Below, piece after piece: positions 45,117-56,640 of a stretch of 64,000 bases of DNA. The DNA comes from Zantedeschia hybrid cultivar. Lineage: Eukaryota > Streptophyta > Magnoliopsida > Alismatales > Araceae. Under the pieces are notes generated by a model. The model ran no database searches. It was not told where the DNA came from and saw only the letters and a program-made list of their open reading frames with translations. Made by a program: the position numbers and the translations under genes. The stretch spans positions 52,343,501 to 52,407,500 of the forward strand of contig JARZZO010000016.1 of NCBI GenBank assembly GCA_030544215.1. Reading direction: 5' to 3'. How positions within the stretch are numbered: position 1 is the stretch's first letter; each line of letters starts with the position of its first letter.

Positions 45117-47571
45117 ACGAGACGAGCATAGATTTACATACAGTCCTTGTGGATAGCACAACAAAGCTACATGGTTCCTCTACCCCGATCAAATAGGCAT
45201 CTAATGCCATAGCCACAGTCTCTTCTCACAATTAGACAGGCCTTGTGGTAGCACAACAAATCTGCCTAAAGTAATTTGAATCCTATGACTATAACGATAG
45301 TGGACCACGCGATAAGTTCTTAACTACTTACGTTACGGCTTAAAATTTAGACGAGGGTATTTAGATAACTTTTATCTTGGTCTCTCCTAGGTGATAGTAT
45401 ATAAATATATCATATATATTTTCTAAATACTATACCTACTTTGATTCACAATCAAATATAAAAATATTGTATCACATACATGTCTAGTGTGGTCATAGAT
45501 AGCACTGCGGGTTTGACTGGAGCCAACAGTCAAACGCATACAAAATCTAACATAACATTTATATCAGATAATCCTGCAAACATAAAGGCAAAGGATCTCC
45601 ATCGATTTGCCTTCCTGGTTGCAGTTGTGGATCGTCCTCGCTCCTTCTTCGGTTACCTCGATCAGATTACAATTAATTATAGAATTACATGTAAATTGAA
45701 GAAAGCCTTATGGCGAATACAAGAGAGAGGGAGGTAGTACATCGGAGTATCAAAGAGAGAGAGAGAGGTACGCAGACCTCTATTTATTAACAATTAATAA
45801 ATAACCAACATACATCCACGATCAACATAGATCATTCATCACATGAATAATATTAAAAATGCATATCCATGACCACAGTGTGTTTTATACATTCCATACA
45901 AGATTCAACGCATCACATGGCTAAAATAAAGAGTTTCAAAAATTAAATTGGCTTTTGAATTTCGAAAACTCTTTTAATAACTTAAGCATGTAATTAAATC
46001 AAATTTAAAAGCATCAAAACACACATCACATGTGCACACACTCCAAATTAATAATTCCAGATTATTCCATGCAATTAGAACATTTCTAAAATTAATTTAA
46101 CATTTAGATTATTCAATATTAATAATCTAACAATTAGACTATTAATAATTAATAACTAATCTAACTCTTAGACTAGTCCATTAAAGTTAATTACTAATAA
46201 CACTTAAAATAGTAATTAACTCTAATTAATTATTAACTACTAATCTAACTCTTAGATTAGTTAATTAATGTTAATCACTATTTTAACATTTTAACTAATA
46301 ATTAACACTAATTAATTAATAAATTACAATCTAACTCTTAGATTAGTTAATTTAAAGTTAATCATTAACTTAACACTTAAATTAACAATGAACTCTAATT
46401 AACTTAAAGTCCTAATCTTACTTTTAGATTAGATAATTAATATTAATCATTAATTTAACTCTTAAAGTAATAATTAACACTAATTAATCAATTACTACTA
46501 ATTTAATACTTAAATTAGTCATTTAAATTAATTATTAATTTAACACTTAAATTAATAACTAACTCTTAACAATAAGTTGATTTAATAATTAATAATCTAA
46601 CACTTAGACTAATAATTATTAAACACTAATTTAACTCTTAAATTAGTTAAATAAAGATTAATTATTAATTTAACACTTAAACTAATAATTAACCTTAATT
46701 CATTAATAGCTAATTGTTAATCTTAATGATTGAAAATCAACAAGATAAAATTTAATAATAATTTTAATATTCAAAACAATTTTGAAGTTTAAAATTAAAA
46801 TCAATATTTTATCTGGGTTTTGAATGGGCTAAGGGGTTTAATGGGATTTGGAAATAAGAGAACCAGGGCTCAGCCTTGGGGCCGAGCTAGGGGTCGCACC
46901 CTACTGAACCTGGGCTCGAGCCCTGGCTCATAGCTAAGGCCAACCTAGCTAGGCCCGGCCCGGCTGGTTGGACCACTCGGGTCCGGTCTGCCTGACAACA
47001 CCCGCCCTTTCCCCTTCCACCAGAAACCCTAATTGGGTCTTGCAGGAGAGCTTCGGCGGCAACAGCGCCGCCCAGCGGCCGTTGCCTCGACATCGCCTGG
47101 CATCGGCCGGCGACTTCCCCGGCGCCGGCGGTGCCCCCGACGCTAGCAGGGCTGCCAGCGGCTCCCCTCAAGTCATGGCCCGAGCCCCTATTACCTCTCC
47201 TTATATTTTCTGGTTTTTGTAGCTTCTCAAAACCGTAGGGAAGAAGAAAAGGAAAGAGCTCCTCCATCTCCCTCCCAGCTCCGGTGACTGGCATTGTGGT
47301 GTCCGATAGTGCCTCCTCAAGGATCTGGGGCACCGGCCCACATTCCCAACACTTGGGGAGTCCATACGAAGCTGCCACGAAGCTCGGTTCTTCGTCTGAC
47401 GAAGAACAAAATTAAACCCCAAAAAAATTCAAAACTTGTAGAATAAAAATTAATCTAATTAATTTTGTTCATCATATGAAAACAAATCCAGCAAAAATTT
47501 GAGTTTGTGCATGGAATAATATATGGAAATATTAAATCAGAGACTGAAACGAGAAGAGAAATAGTGGAATC
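45117..47571 (-). other. Leader of Copia F
   Basis: About 2.4 kb between PBS and the B insertion, collinear with the leader of D (58206-60540). Open stretches such as 45480-45737 (+) are not conserved in frame with D beyond their first codons, so I do not call them genes. Confidence 0.75.
46080..46730. repeat. A/T-rich degenerate repeat array in the F leader
   Basis: Many degenerate copies of a unit containing CTAATCTAACTCTTAGATTAG and TTAATTAAT-type spacers, at roughly 40-60 bp intervals. The matching array in D is at about 58960-59530. Confidence 0.75.
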
Positions 47572-47586
47572 TGGCTCTAATACCAC
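47572..47586 (-). promoter_or_regulatory. Primer binding site of Copia F
   Basis: Minus strand TGGTATTAGAGCC next to the LTR end. It matches the initiator-Met tRNA PBS used by many plant Copia elements, with one substitution. Confidence 0.8.
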
Positions 47587-49135
47587 TGTTGGGCTCTCGT
47601 GTTTCTCCAGATCGCAAAACACAGCAGAATAAAACATGTCTATCTGCGATCCGCTTCCCGTTTCAAAAATACAAGAATCGATAATTGGATTATCGATTCT
47701 TACAGTGCGCAGATTTGAATCTGCGATCGATCGGTTCCGTCGGTGTGACACCGCAAGCCGCTCAAGTACCCGGCGTCTAGCGGAGTCCACGCGATCCTTC
47801 TTGCGGTGGATATCCTTACGTTTTCTCGGTTTTCGCAGCCCACAGAGCCTCCGCCGTTTGCCGCAATGATCGCCGCAACGCGCGGACGATTTTCCGTCGG
47901 ACGGGAGTCGGAGAAGCGGCGGAGTAGACCTAGAGATCAGAACCGGCCTGGGGCGCCAGAGAGAGAGAGGAAGAGAGGGGGGGCGGGGGGCGGCTAGGGT
48001 TAGTAGTGGCTTAGCTTGCTGAGCCCGTTCACTACATTTTATACTAGTCGCGCGGTTTTTCATAAAAACCCCTGGTTAATATAAAACCCACTTATTTATC
48101 CATTGCCTTGAGAATCATTCGCGTGTGATCCTCTAGGCCCAATAACCAGTCTGGTTAATAGCCCAATAAGCCCAATGACTCCTCGCTGGCCTGATTAATC
48201 AATTAGTAACTTATTATTAATTAATTAATCAATCGAATCAATGTTGCACATCAAATTCGATCGGGCCTCCAATCATGTTGGGTGCCAAGCAACACCGCGT
48301 GAATCCGGAAGGTATCGGGGTTAAGTAACCCACTCTTAGAACCTTTCCACCAACTGCATGGATATAATCTTTCATTCGTTCAATGCTCTCGAGTCAACTC
48401 ATGGTATGGTTTACCGTCAAACCCTAACCGATTGACTCACTTCGATCAGATGCTGCCGTATAATATCGGAAAACTTCTTTCCCGATATTATCGTCCGCCC
48501 TGGCCAGGGACTTCCACACATCCTTCCTAGAGCATTCTTTCTCTAAGTACCGAGAGCAAATGATTCTTTATTGATACTCAATTCCGTTCGACGGTATTCC
48601 ACTGTATTTGATCCTTGACTGTTTATAATCCCGTGGTTAGAGATTCATAAACCAAGGTCAAAGCACATAAGTCCACCGACAAGGTGTCCTTGGTGTCTCA
48701 GGTCCAAGGACGATCTACGCAACTGCGACAATAGAATCAAACTGGTTGACAGTGAGGTACAATACCATCCAGCGACTTAGTCGGATCAGTTCAGTGAACT
48801 CATTCTCTAATGAGTACCTATATATTTGCCTTAGTGTCTCCACACAAGTGACTATTAGATCAGTCACCCTCATCGTATGAGCCGGAGTAATCTGTACTAG
48901 TCTAACCAGATGATGTCCTTCTCGGATATCCTCCAACTATGAACTATTAAGAATGTGTGTTTAAGTGATCAATCTCATTAGTATGATCTTATCATAATCT
49001 AATTACCATCGCACATATTCATGGACATCATTATGACACGATAATTATACGAATTACACATAATGAATATTATGCTATCAATAAATGAACGAGATTATAG
49101 AGTCATATTGGCTTGTAGGCCACCTAAGACTAACA
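47587..49135 (-). repeat. 5' LTR of Copia F
   Basis: It is 1549 bp, from TGTTAGTC (49135) to CCAACA (47587) in minus orientation. A TATAAAA (minus) lies at about 48037-48043 and a GA-rich tract downstream. It is close to the D LTR (1551 bp). Confidence 0.9.
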
Positions 49136-49204
49136 TACCAAACACAGGTCTAAGTCATATTGGCTTGTGGGCCACCTAAAACTAACAGACCAAACACAGG
49201 TCTA
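49101..49204. repeat. 52-bp tandem duplication across the LTR/flank junction
   Basis: 49101-49152 and 49153-49204 are near-identical (three differences). Each consists of the last 35 bp of the Copia F LTR plus 17 bp of flanking DNA, so the duplication arose after F inserted. Confidence 0.85.
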
Positions 49205-50466
49205 GATGATTTATCATCTTATTATAAACTTCATCATTTAATGTTTCTTTTATGCAAGATCTAAAGAATAGTATAGCTTATATAATGTTTAATCTGTATA
49301 CAGAGTGAGAGTGTAAGGGAAAAATTGCAGTTTAATCCGTATACATTTTGATACAGAGTGGGAGTGGAAGGAAAAATAGCAATTTACATAAAATTTAATA
49401 TACACTCTTTTATTTTTACAGATATTCTGATTATGTCACAATTTTCTTTCTTTTCTCCAAGTGAACCCATGTATGTATGGCCCTCATATACATTCTTTTC
49501 TTTGTTACCTTACCAGGTTCATTTGGGTTATATTGAAGCGGGTACAAATATTCTGACTACTGCTTCTTATCAGGTACTAATATATTGGCAAATGAATTTA
49601 TTAACATTATGTAAGGCCTATTATTTTGTCATAACAATATAATAGGCATAAAAAATTCTTTAAAGTTTTTTGGAGACCAAAGACAATTCTAGATGTCAAT
49701 TGTAGGCCAGCACATCTTGAACTATTGTAAATTCTTATTTAGTCTCATACTAGGTAAATCTTGTTTATGGGAACAAAGTACAATTGACATCTACAACTGT
49801 TTTACTAATTTCTTGCCCATAGTGCCTACCCAGAAAAGATAGGCGATCTAGTAGTATCCAATTTTTTCTTTTCTCTTTTTGTTTTGGTGATTAATTTTCG
49901 GCAGTGTGTAAAGCCTTTTGTAAAAGTATAGCAGTGTGTAAAGAGCATATATTGAAAAAATTGCCGAATAAAGAGGGACAACCATGTTTCACATGTGAGT
50001 AGTATATTTTTTTTCAATGAGATGAAATTATTTTACACGTATTTTATAAAAATCTTGTGAGTTGAAAATATATACCTGGGTGTTGGAGTTGTACATGATG
50101 CTAGCCTGCTGCTTTCCGACATGGTCTCCTTCCTACTGCGCAGTAAAGAAACATATAGGGGACACATGTCATCAATTGAAATAATTGAGAGAAAATACTA
50201 AAATATGTGGAGAAGAATGTATAGTACTCCAAAGTAGATAACCTCAATAGAAGGTTAGGATGTGACAAAGAGGAAACTATAGTGTGCAGCTCCACCCGAA
50301 GGTCTCCAAGTAGGAAGAGGAAGAGAAAAACGCAGAGCAAAGCAGAGAGTGGTTGTGAATAGAAAAGTTATACGAAGGTCTCTGCAAATAGTTTGACATT
50401 AATAATGAATAATAGAAATGAGACAAAATGTTTCATTTCCTTTTTCCTGCTGTTATCGGTAACACC
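49205..50466. other. Low-copy DNA with one host exon remnant
   Basis: A/T-rich with no retrotransposon similarity that I see. It contains the HMT-like exon (49517-49573). Nothing else is recognised. Confidence 0.5.
49517..49573 (+). pseudogene. Isolated exon of a homocysteine S-methyltransferase gene
   Basis: A 57-nt phase-0 exon with an AG acceptor (TTACCAG) and a GT donor. It encodes 19 residues, VHLGYIEAG followed by TNILTTASYQ. Plant homocysteine S-methyltransferases carry a matching segment (VHLDYLEAG...TASYQ) near the N-terminus, next to the start of the barrel; they convert homocysteine to methionine using S-methylmethionine. I find no other HMT exon nearby (the next would begin ATIQGF), so this is probably a remnant of a gene broken by insertions or a duplicated fragment. 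Confidence 0.6.
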
Positions 50467-51159
50467 TAGGGTTGTCAATGAAAATCCGATTATCTGATTT
50501 TTTGACCCATTATCGAAAAAAATATTTATTTTCGATAAAAAATATCCGCCCGATAAGTTATCAGAATCGAAAATTGGAACACCTATTTTCGTATCCATTT
50601 TTTGATTTCCAATTTTGATTATTATTAATATTAATAAATATAACCTTTGGATCATTTTTAATCTAACGGTTGAGGAGGGGGACTTTTGTAAGAAGGAAAG
50701 ACCCTAATAAGTTTTTTAAAAATTAATTAATTAATTAATAATTTTTGATAATTATAAAAAAATAATATCCGATTCCGATATTAGAATTGGAAACAAATCA
50801 GAAATGGAAAATGCACTTTTCGGATCTTATCGGAAAAGGAAACAGAAAATACGTGAGTACGATGCGTATGATTGTCCTTAAATGATCAAATTAATTAATT
50901 AATAATTTTTTATAATTATAAAAAATAATATTCGATTCAGATATTAGAATTGGAAACAAATCGGAAATGGAAAATGCACTTTTCGGATCTTATCGGAAAC
51001 GAAAATGGAAAATACATTTTTCTATTTTATTGGAATTGAAAACGAAAAATGCATGTTTCGATTTTATCGGAATCGAAAACGGAAATATGTTATTGTTATC
51101 GGAATCGGAAAATGGAAACACTTGTTTCCGTTTCTGTATCCTACCCGTTTAAGGCCCTA
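50467..51159. mobile_element. Non-autonomous hAT-like MITE
   Basis: It begins TAGGG (50467-50471) and ends CCCTA (51155-51159), a typical hAT terminus. The 8-bp flanks are GTAACACC (50459-50466) and GTAATACT (51160-51167), 6 of 8 identical. The inside has no ORF of note and contains a direct repeat of about 115 bp (about 50725-50845 and 50885-51000) and GGAATCGGAAA-like motifs. Confidence 0.6.
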
Positions 51160-51167
51160 GTAATACT

Positions 51168-53208
51168 AAATAGTAGTTAATGAGTTTTGGCAATAAGATT
51201 TATATTCCTATTTCTGTTGCACACTTGTAGCATTAATAAACAAATTAATGATCAATGTAGCATTAAAACTAAACCCCAAAGACATTCAACCTTCTTAGCA
51301 CTGTCACATCAGCTAAGTTGGAAGAAATATTCTTACTTATGTTGCACACCGTAAGACTAATGAGATTAATAGGCATTAATGTTTCATTTCCTCCTACTGT
51401 GCTTACTAACATACGGTAATCCTTAATGTGTTTTAAAAAAAATGCAGCACACCTTGGGACGTGTTAAGATGTTTGGCCTTCCCTTTAAGAGCTTTGGGGG
51501 CCTTAAATGTTTCATTAAACCGGTTTAGGAATAGTGTTTTCACTTACACAACCAAGCTTCCTAGCCATGCTGCATTAAAATCGTTAAAATCGTTTAGGGA
51601 ATAATGTTTCACTAAAACCTTACATGCACTGTTAAAAAGTTGAGTTTTTTAAACAAATGATTCTAGCACCATTGGCTTGTGGGAAGATGTTTGGTCTTAA
51701 AAATTTAGAATGCCATAATTGCTCAGTGAGAAACTGGTTTAATAGTGTAGTCAGATTTTTTAATAAGATTTTTTAGAGGGAAAGAAGGATAGGCTGCCAC
51801 TTAAGTTGAGTTAAAAACTCTGCTTTATTATTATAGTTTAGATGGAACAGTTGTAATTTGTTCTTTTAGGATTTGTATTTTATAAACGGCAAATTAATGG
51901 TCATATAATTTCTTTCTCTAATTATACATCTTTTCTTATTCTATATCTACAAATACTTTATCTTCAGTTATTCTATGTTTCTTGAACCTGCACATATCAT
52001 AGCCATACTCTACTAATTATGTGGAAGAATTTTGTAAATAAAGAGGGAGCAACAATTTTACGATTAATAGATAAGAGACAATTAATACAAACAACATCAA
52101 TGCTTACTCATTCATATAAAGGTAATATATCTTCTAAAGCATTCTATGTATTTATTGAATTTCTAATGTGGTTTTCTTTACAAGAAAAAATTAAACTATT
52201 AGTAACAAGAACATTGACAATACAATAAGCAAATGAAAAAAACATGACAATTAGTTTCATAAAAAATTCTGGTTGTTTTTTTTTGCAATAAATCAATCTC
52301 ATCAACTAATTTGTTTACTCATTTCCAATGTATAAAACAAATGAGGATGAGCTGAGGGACCAAATAACAACAATTCAAAAAACATCACAAGCCCAAAGCA
52401 TGAGTTGGTGACTACGGAATAACTATTAGAAAGTACAAAAAAATGGAACAATAGTGGTATGCAAATAACATATACTTCTTTTCTTAAATTATGTAACATG
52501 AAAATAATTTTTCAATAGTAAACTTTTTGTATAGACCTATTTTGTTCCAAGTGAAAGTCAATATCGTAGATATCAATAAGAAAAAATATCCTTGGTACAT
52601 TGCTTGGCCTTATTTGCAGTAGAACTATAATGGACAATGCTAGAAAATTATTCCATAAAAGGTTTTCATCACATCATGTTGATGCTACTTAGAGGTAATT
52701 AAATGATCACAACATAGTATTTTTCTACTTGCAAGTATAGAATAATAACAAATTAAAGGTTATCATATATGTATTACCTGAGTTTAAAGATAGTCAATAA
52801 CATGACCATTTGATAGTTTGCGATTATGTCGTTAAAAATCGTAGCTAGCAATCCTATTTTAATCGGCTCATATAAGTTAAATTTAACAATAGCAATGGTG
52901 AGTCCGAGTCGATTCCACAGGTAGATAAATTCTTACTTTTGAAAATTCTAGATTTTTATTATCTAACAAAAATTGTTTAGGATTTTGAAAGCTTAAAAGT
53001 TCGATTACTAAAAAGTATGAAAACATGAGTTAACCAGTTGCACTAAATGACTAATTACTCAATTAAATAATACACAACCTAATTGACTTAACTAAGATTA
53101 AAAAACAATCTAGTTAACTGAGCTAGTTTTGAGTAAACAAACACCACCTAATGTAAAGAAGATATAACCATTAACTGAATAAATGTTGAACAGTATTCTC
53201 ATTAACCA
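51168..53208. other. A/T-rich DNA without an identified gene
   Basis: Only short open stretches. The one at 52019-52228 (+) weakly resembles an OB-fold of replication protein A (KEGATILRLIDKR...), seen in Helitron-linked genes, but the similarity is too weak to call. At 52818-52930 a GAGTCCGAGTCGATTCCACAGG-like segment resembles sequence common in plant repeats; I cannot assign it. Confidence 0.4.
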
Positions 53209-53269
53209 CTAATTGTCTAATAGTAACAGCACTAAACTAACAAAAATAACTAATAGAAAACTAAATAGC

Positions 53270-53720
53270 AGAACACATGCAGCAAATAGGGGCTCGAAGG
53301 GCTTCTGTGTGTAGGGCGGTGTAGTGGACCGGGCAAGGTTCGTGGCCGCAGCTGGACACAGGGGTGCTTTGGACCGTGCCCTGGCGCGTGGAGGACGAGG
53401 TGGGTGCAGCAGACGAAGGCAGGTCCCGTACGGCACGGCAGGCGAGATGCGGGCGCGGCAGGCGAGGCGCTGACAGGGCGGCGGCGCGAGGCAGGAGGCC
53501 TGGCTCGAGCGACGATGCCCCAGTCGCGCGAAAGCCGCGGTGTTGCCGTGTGGCAGATGCGGGCCCGGCAGGTGATGGTTGCGGGCGGGAAACGGGCGCG
53601 GCAGGCAAGGCGTTGACGGGACGGCGGTGCAAGCCAGGAGGCCCGGCACGGGCGACGATGCCCCAGTCGCGCGAAAGCTGTGGTGCTGCCGCGTGGCGGG
53701 TGTGGTGATGACGAGCCCGG
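53270..53720. repeat. GC-rich patch with a direct duplication
   Basis: A sharp GC-rich island in A/T-rich DNA. Segments at about 53450-53570 and 53605-53705 are diverged direct repeats sharing GACGATGCCCCAGTCGCG. Both strands are open over long stretches with Ala/Arg/Pro-rich translations, which is expected from composition, so I call no gene. Confidence 0.6.
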
Positions 53721-53769
53721 CACGTACCCCTCCTTTCCTCCGGTTCGCTTCCTCGTATAGCGACAGATC

Positions 53770-54065
53770 AGAGAGAAAGAGAAAGGTAGAGGAGGAGAGA
53801 CGCAGAGGGAGAGAGGAAAAAGTAAGAGAGAGAGAGGACGAGTGAGGAAGAAAGAGAGAAAAAGTTAGGGAGAGATAGAGAGGTGGGGAGCGTGACAGAC
53901 AGAGAGAGAGAGACTGAGAGAGAACGTGGGGGAGAGAAAAAGTGGAGAGAGCAGGGGGAAAAGTTGAGGAAGGAGGAGAGGGGGTTCTGACAGAGAGAGG
54001 GTAAACAGAGAGAGAGAGAGAGAGAGAGAGACTGCGAGAGAGAGGGGGAGAGTGCTTCTGTGGGA
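53770..54065. repeat. GA-rich microsatellite region
   Basis: Purine-rich DNA with (GA)n and (AG)n runs, the longest at about 54008-54032. It may mark a former promoter or leader next to the GC-rich patch. Confidence 0.75.
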
Positions 54066-54270
54066 AAGAAAAAGAAGACTACCTCCGAAAGGGAATAAGC
54101 CTCCCTTTAAAAAGAGAAGTGAGGCTTATTTAAAAATAGTAAGAGGGTAAGGAGGTGGCGGCTGCCTCTTAAATTAGGATTTTTACGGAAAAGGGTTAGG
54201 CACCCTAATATGAGAAGTAAATGACCAGTTTGCTCTTACTCCTTTTATTTTTCCGAAAAGATGAGCAATT

Positions 54271-54333
54271 CTGCTGAGATTTGAACTCTAGATCTCCCAT
54301 AAGTCCTCAAATACTTAACCGTTACACCACAGC
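54271..54333 (-). pseudogene. tRNA-like remnant (tRNA pseudogene or SINE head)
   Basis: The minus strand reads GCTGTGGTGTAACGGTTAAG, then GAGTTCAAATCTCAGCA. These resemble a Pol III A box (TGGTGTAACGG) and B box (AGTTCAAATCT). The total is too short for an intact tRNA and I cannot fold a convincing anticodon arm. Confidence 0.35.
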
Positions 54334-55367
54334 TTTCTTCATGTTCTGTTTACATAAAATAAATTCAAATTAGCATACTATCATAAAAGTCATAACATTT
54401 ATTTATTTTCATCTCTATTTTTTCGGAAAAATAGCAAATACGCTATACTCCATTAATCACATGAAATGACGATATTTTTAAGTCGGAATTTGATGAAATT
54501 AGTACCGTTGAAATTGGTACGAAATTATCGATCATTTCATGCTATTTTACAAATAAAAACGTGAGTATGATGCGTATGATTGCCCTTAAATGATCAAATT
54601 ATCAACTTATCACCATTTCAGTGGCATTTTTTAATAATGAAGCAAAAGTAATTTAGGCATATCAATGGACAAATTACATAACAAAAAGGTGTACTTTAAA
54701 CATTATATTTTTTTTTTACTAATTAAGGTAATATTTGATTTTATTTTTATTTTGTTGATAGAAAATAAAGTTGCAAATTTTGAAAGAATTACGGATGGCT
54801 ATTTGAGAAAGCTATGCATTGATAATAACGGCAATAAACAAAGCTGATAATGCTCTTAGAATCGATTACACGTGCATTAGAGTTCAAGAAACAACAAAAA
54901 AGAGAAAATGATATCTATGAACTTTCTAAAGAAAATGAAAAGATGCAGAAAATGGATCATTCAAACCAAAAAGGAGTGTAATTATACTGCAAAATAAAGA
55001 TTCTGGTAGTGAATAACAATTGTCATTTACTTGATTTTCTATAAAGAACAACATGACGTTAGTAATTGCTTCAGCATGCATACTTTGTCATGAAGAACAT
55101 ATTAGCTATGTACATTTTTTCAACTTTTTATGCATCTATGTAAATGTCAAAATATACAACATCTTTACATACACTTCAAGGTTACCATAATGATGGACTT
55201 ATCTTTCTTTATATTGATATGAATCAATTATTTTACATATTTTTTTCCGCAATAATAGAGTTCATATACAATTGTCAACCCTCCATTTTTTCCTGCATGC
55301 TATTCAATGTAGATGCTTTGAGCATGGTAATGGTGCTAAACTTAGGGTTGGCATGATATCATCTGAA
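54334..55367. other. A/T-rich DNA without an identified gene
   Basis: Short open stretches only. 54559-54600 repeats a 42-bp string found inside the hAT-like MITE (50851-50892) with two differences. Confidence 0.45.
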
Positions 55368-55620
55368 AAATTTGTATGCATAAGGAAATGGGCAAGTTTG
55401 GCATTAAAGACTTGAGGAACTTAAATCTTGGTGTTTTAAGCAAGTGGATGTGGAGGCTAGGCTCAAAGGATATGACCATGTGGGTGGATCTGGTTAAGCA
55501 TAAGTATGGTACACAACTAGAGTGTGGGATCTCTCCCTGGAACTTGCTACAATATCTCTAGCCTTTAGAAGGAAATCTTTCAAGCTTCTGAGGTATAAGA
55601 GACATGAGGAAATGGAGATT
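55368..55620 (+). pseudogene. LINE reverse-transcriptase C-terminal fragment
   Basis: Encodes MGKFGIKDLRNLNLGVLSKW and a following MWRL...KHKYG segment. This is the linker before the zinc-binding domain of plant LINE RTs (usual form GGLGIRxLxxxNxALLxKWxWR). It covers only about 60 residues and ends at a stop at 55559-55561. Confidence 0.7.
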
Positions 55621-56640
55621 GAAGCTAAGCAATAATTTCTTAGCTAAAAACAAATACCTTTAAAATTAAATAATTTACTTCTCATGGTTTTCAATCTAAC
55701 AAAAGCTCATAGATTTGATTGTGCAAGTAGATGTGGGTATATGAACTTATGCTTTTTTCATATGAATGTAATTTGGTAAACTACCAGAGGATCCTAAATT
55801 GAATGCATCATGTGATGAAGACTGGTATTTGAAGCACGTTTTTGATAGACATATGTCGTTGGTTGGATATTATGTTGTCCAATACCAATACGAAGTAGTG
55901 TTTTTACCCATTTTCCCATAATGATGTTTCATCTCCTTGGTGCTATTTTTTCCCAGCCTATTCATTTTAAAGTAGTGCTTGTTGCTTCACTTGATTTGAT
56001 AGAGGTGCATAAATTTAACCGTAATTTTTAATTTTTTTATTTTTTTTTAAATTTCAAAAATATTTTTTACTAATATCTAATTGGATGGCTACAGTTGAAT
56101 TTTTACAAATAGACAATAAACACCAAATATCAAGGAATGGAAAACAACTCTAATTGAATATTTAAAAATTATTGATGATTTCTTTTTTTTAATACAAAAA
56201 CGAAAGATATCTTGAGTGGGTTCATTCATTGAAAAAATTAATATTTCAATTATCCAATAATTAGAACATTTTCTATTATTAAATGCATATGGGTTAATTT
56301 TATATGAACCCTCCTTATATGAAAAATATCAAAAACACCTCTCTTATATACACAATATTATATATACCCTCTCTATAACAATATAGTTTCAAAAATGACA
56401 TTAAGGTTAATATCTGTTCATAATTGTCAGAATATGCTGGGAATATTCTCTATAATCGTTAACAGTTGACGGTAAGGGAATGATAGGAGTGCAGAGAGAG
56501 AAAGAGAGAGAGGATCCTCCGTCTATGGTGATGCAGAGGAGGAGGATGATCCGCTGATCATGCCGACCCCCCCGTGTGCTTCTCCACGAGCTCTGTTGAT
56601 AGGACAAGGGCGTTGGTGCCGATGGTGGCATGGTAGAACC
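55621..56640. other. A/T-rich DNA up to the Copia D insertion
   Basis: No gene recognised. A purine-rich and GC-richer stretch (56480-56640) precedes D; its minus strand is open but featureless. Confidence 0.45.

Larger units (their letters stand above)
45117..49135 (-). mobile_element. Copia F: leader, PBS and 5' LTR (rest at 25375-26077)
   Basis: The minus-oriented Copia of the D family is split by element B. From right to left it has a 1549-bp 5' LTR (47587-49135), a PBS, a 2.4-kb leader with a GC-rich part (about 46860-47420) and an A/T-rich repeat array (about 46080-46730), and two leader hairpins (45147-45161 and 45243-45256). It reads on into 26077 once B is removed. It is non-autonomous because most of gag-pol is missing. 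Confidence 0.88.

Noticed and set aside
45480..45737. ORF beginning MSSVVIDST as a conserved antisense gene of Copia F
   Set aside because: The D counterpart (60174-59959, minus) shares only the first 25 or so codons before the frames diverge; a conserved leader explains this.
53209..53723. Long Ala/Pro/Arg-rich ORFs in the GC island
   Set aside because: Both strands and several frames are open at once, and the internal duplication does not keep any one frame; composition explains it.
54665..54847. 60-codon hydrophobic ORF
   Set aside because: An A/T-rich chance frame with no recognisable domain or context.
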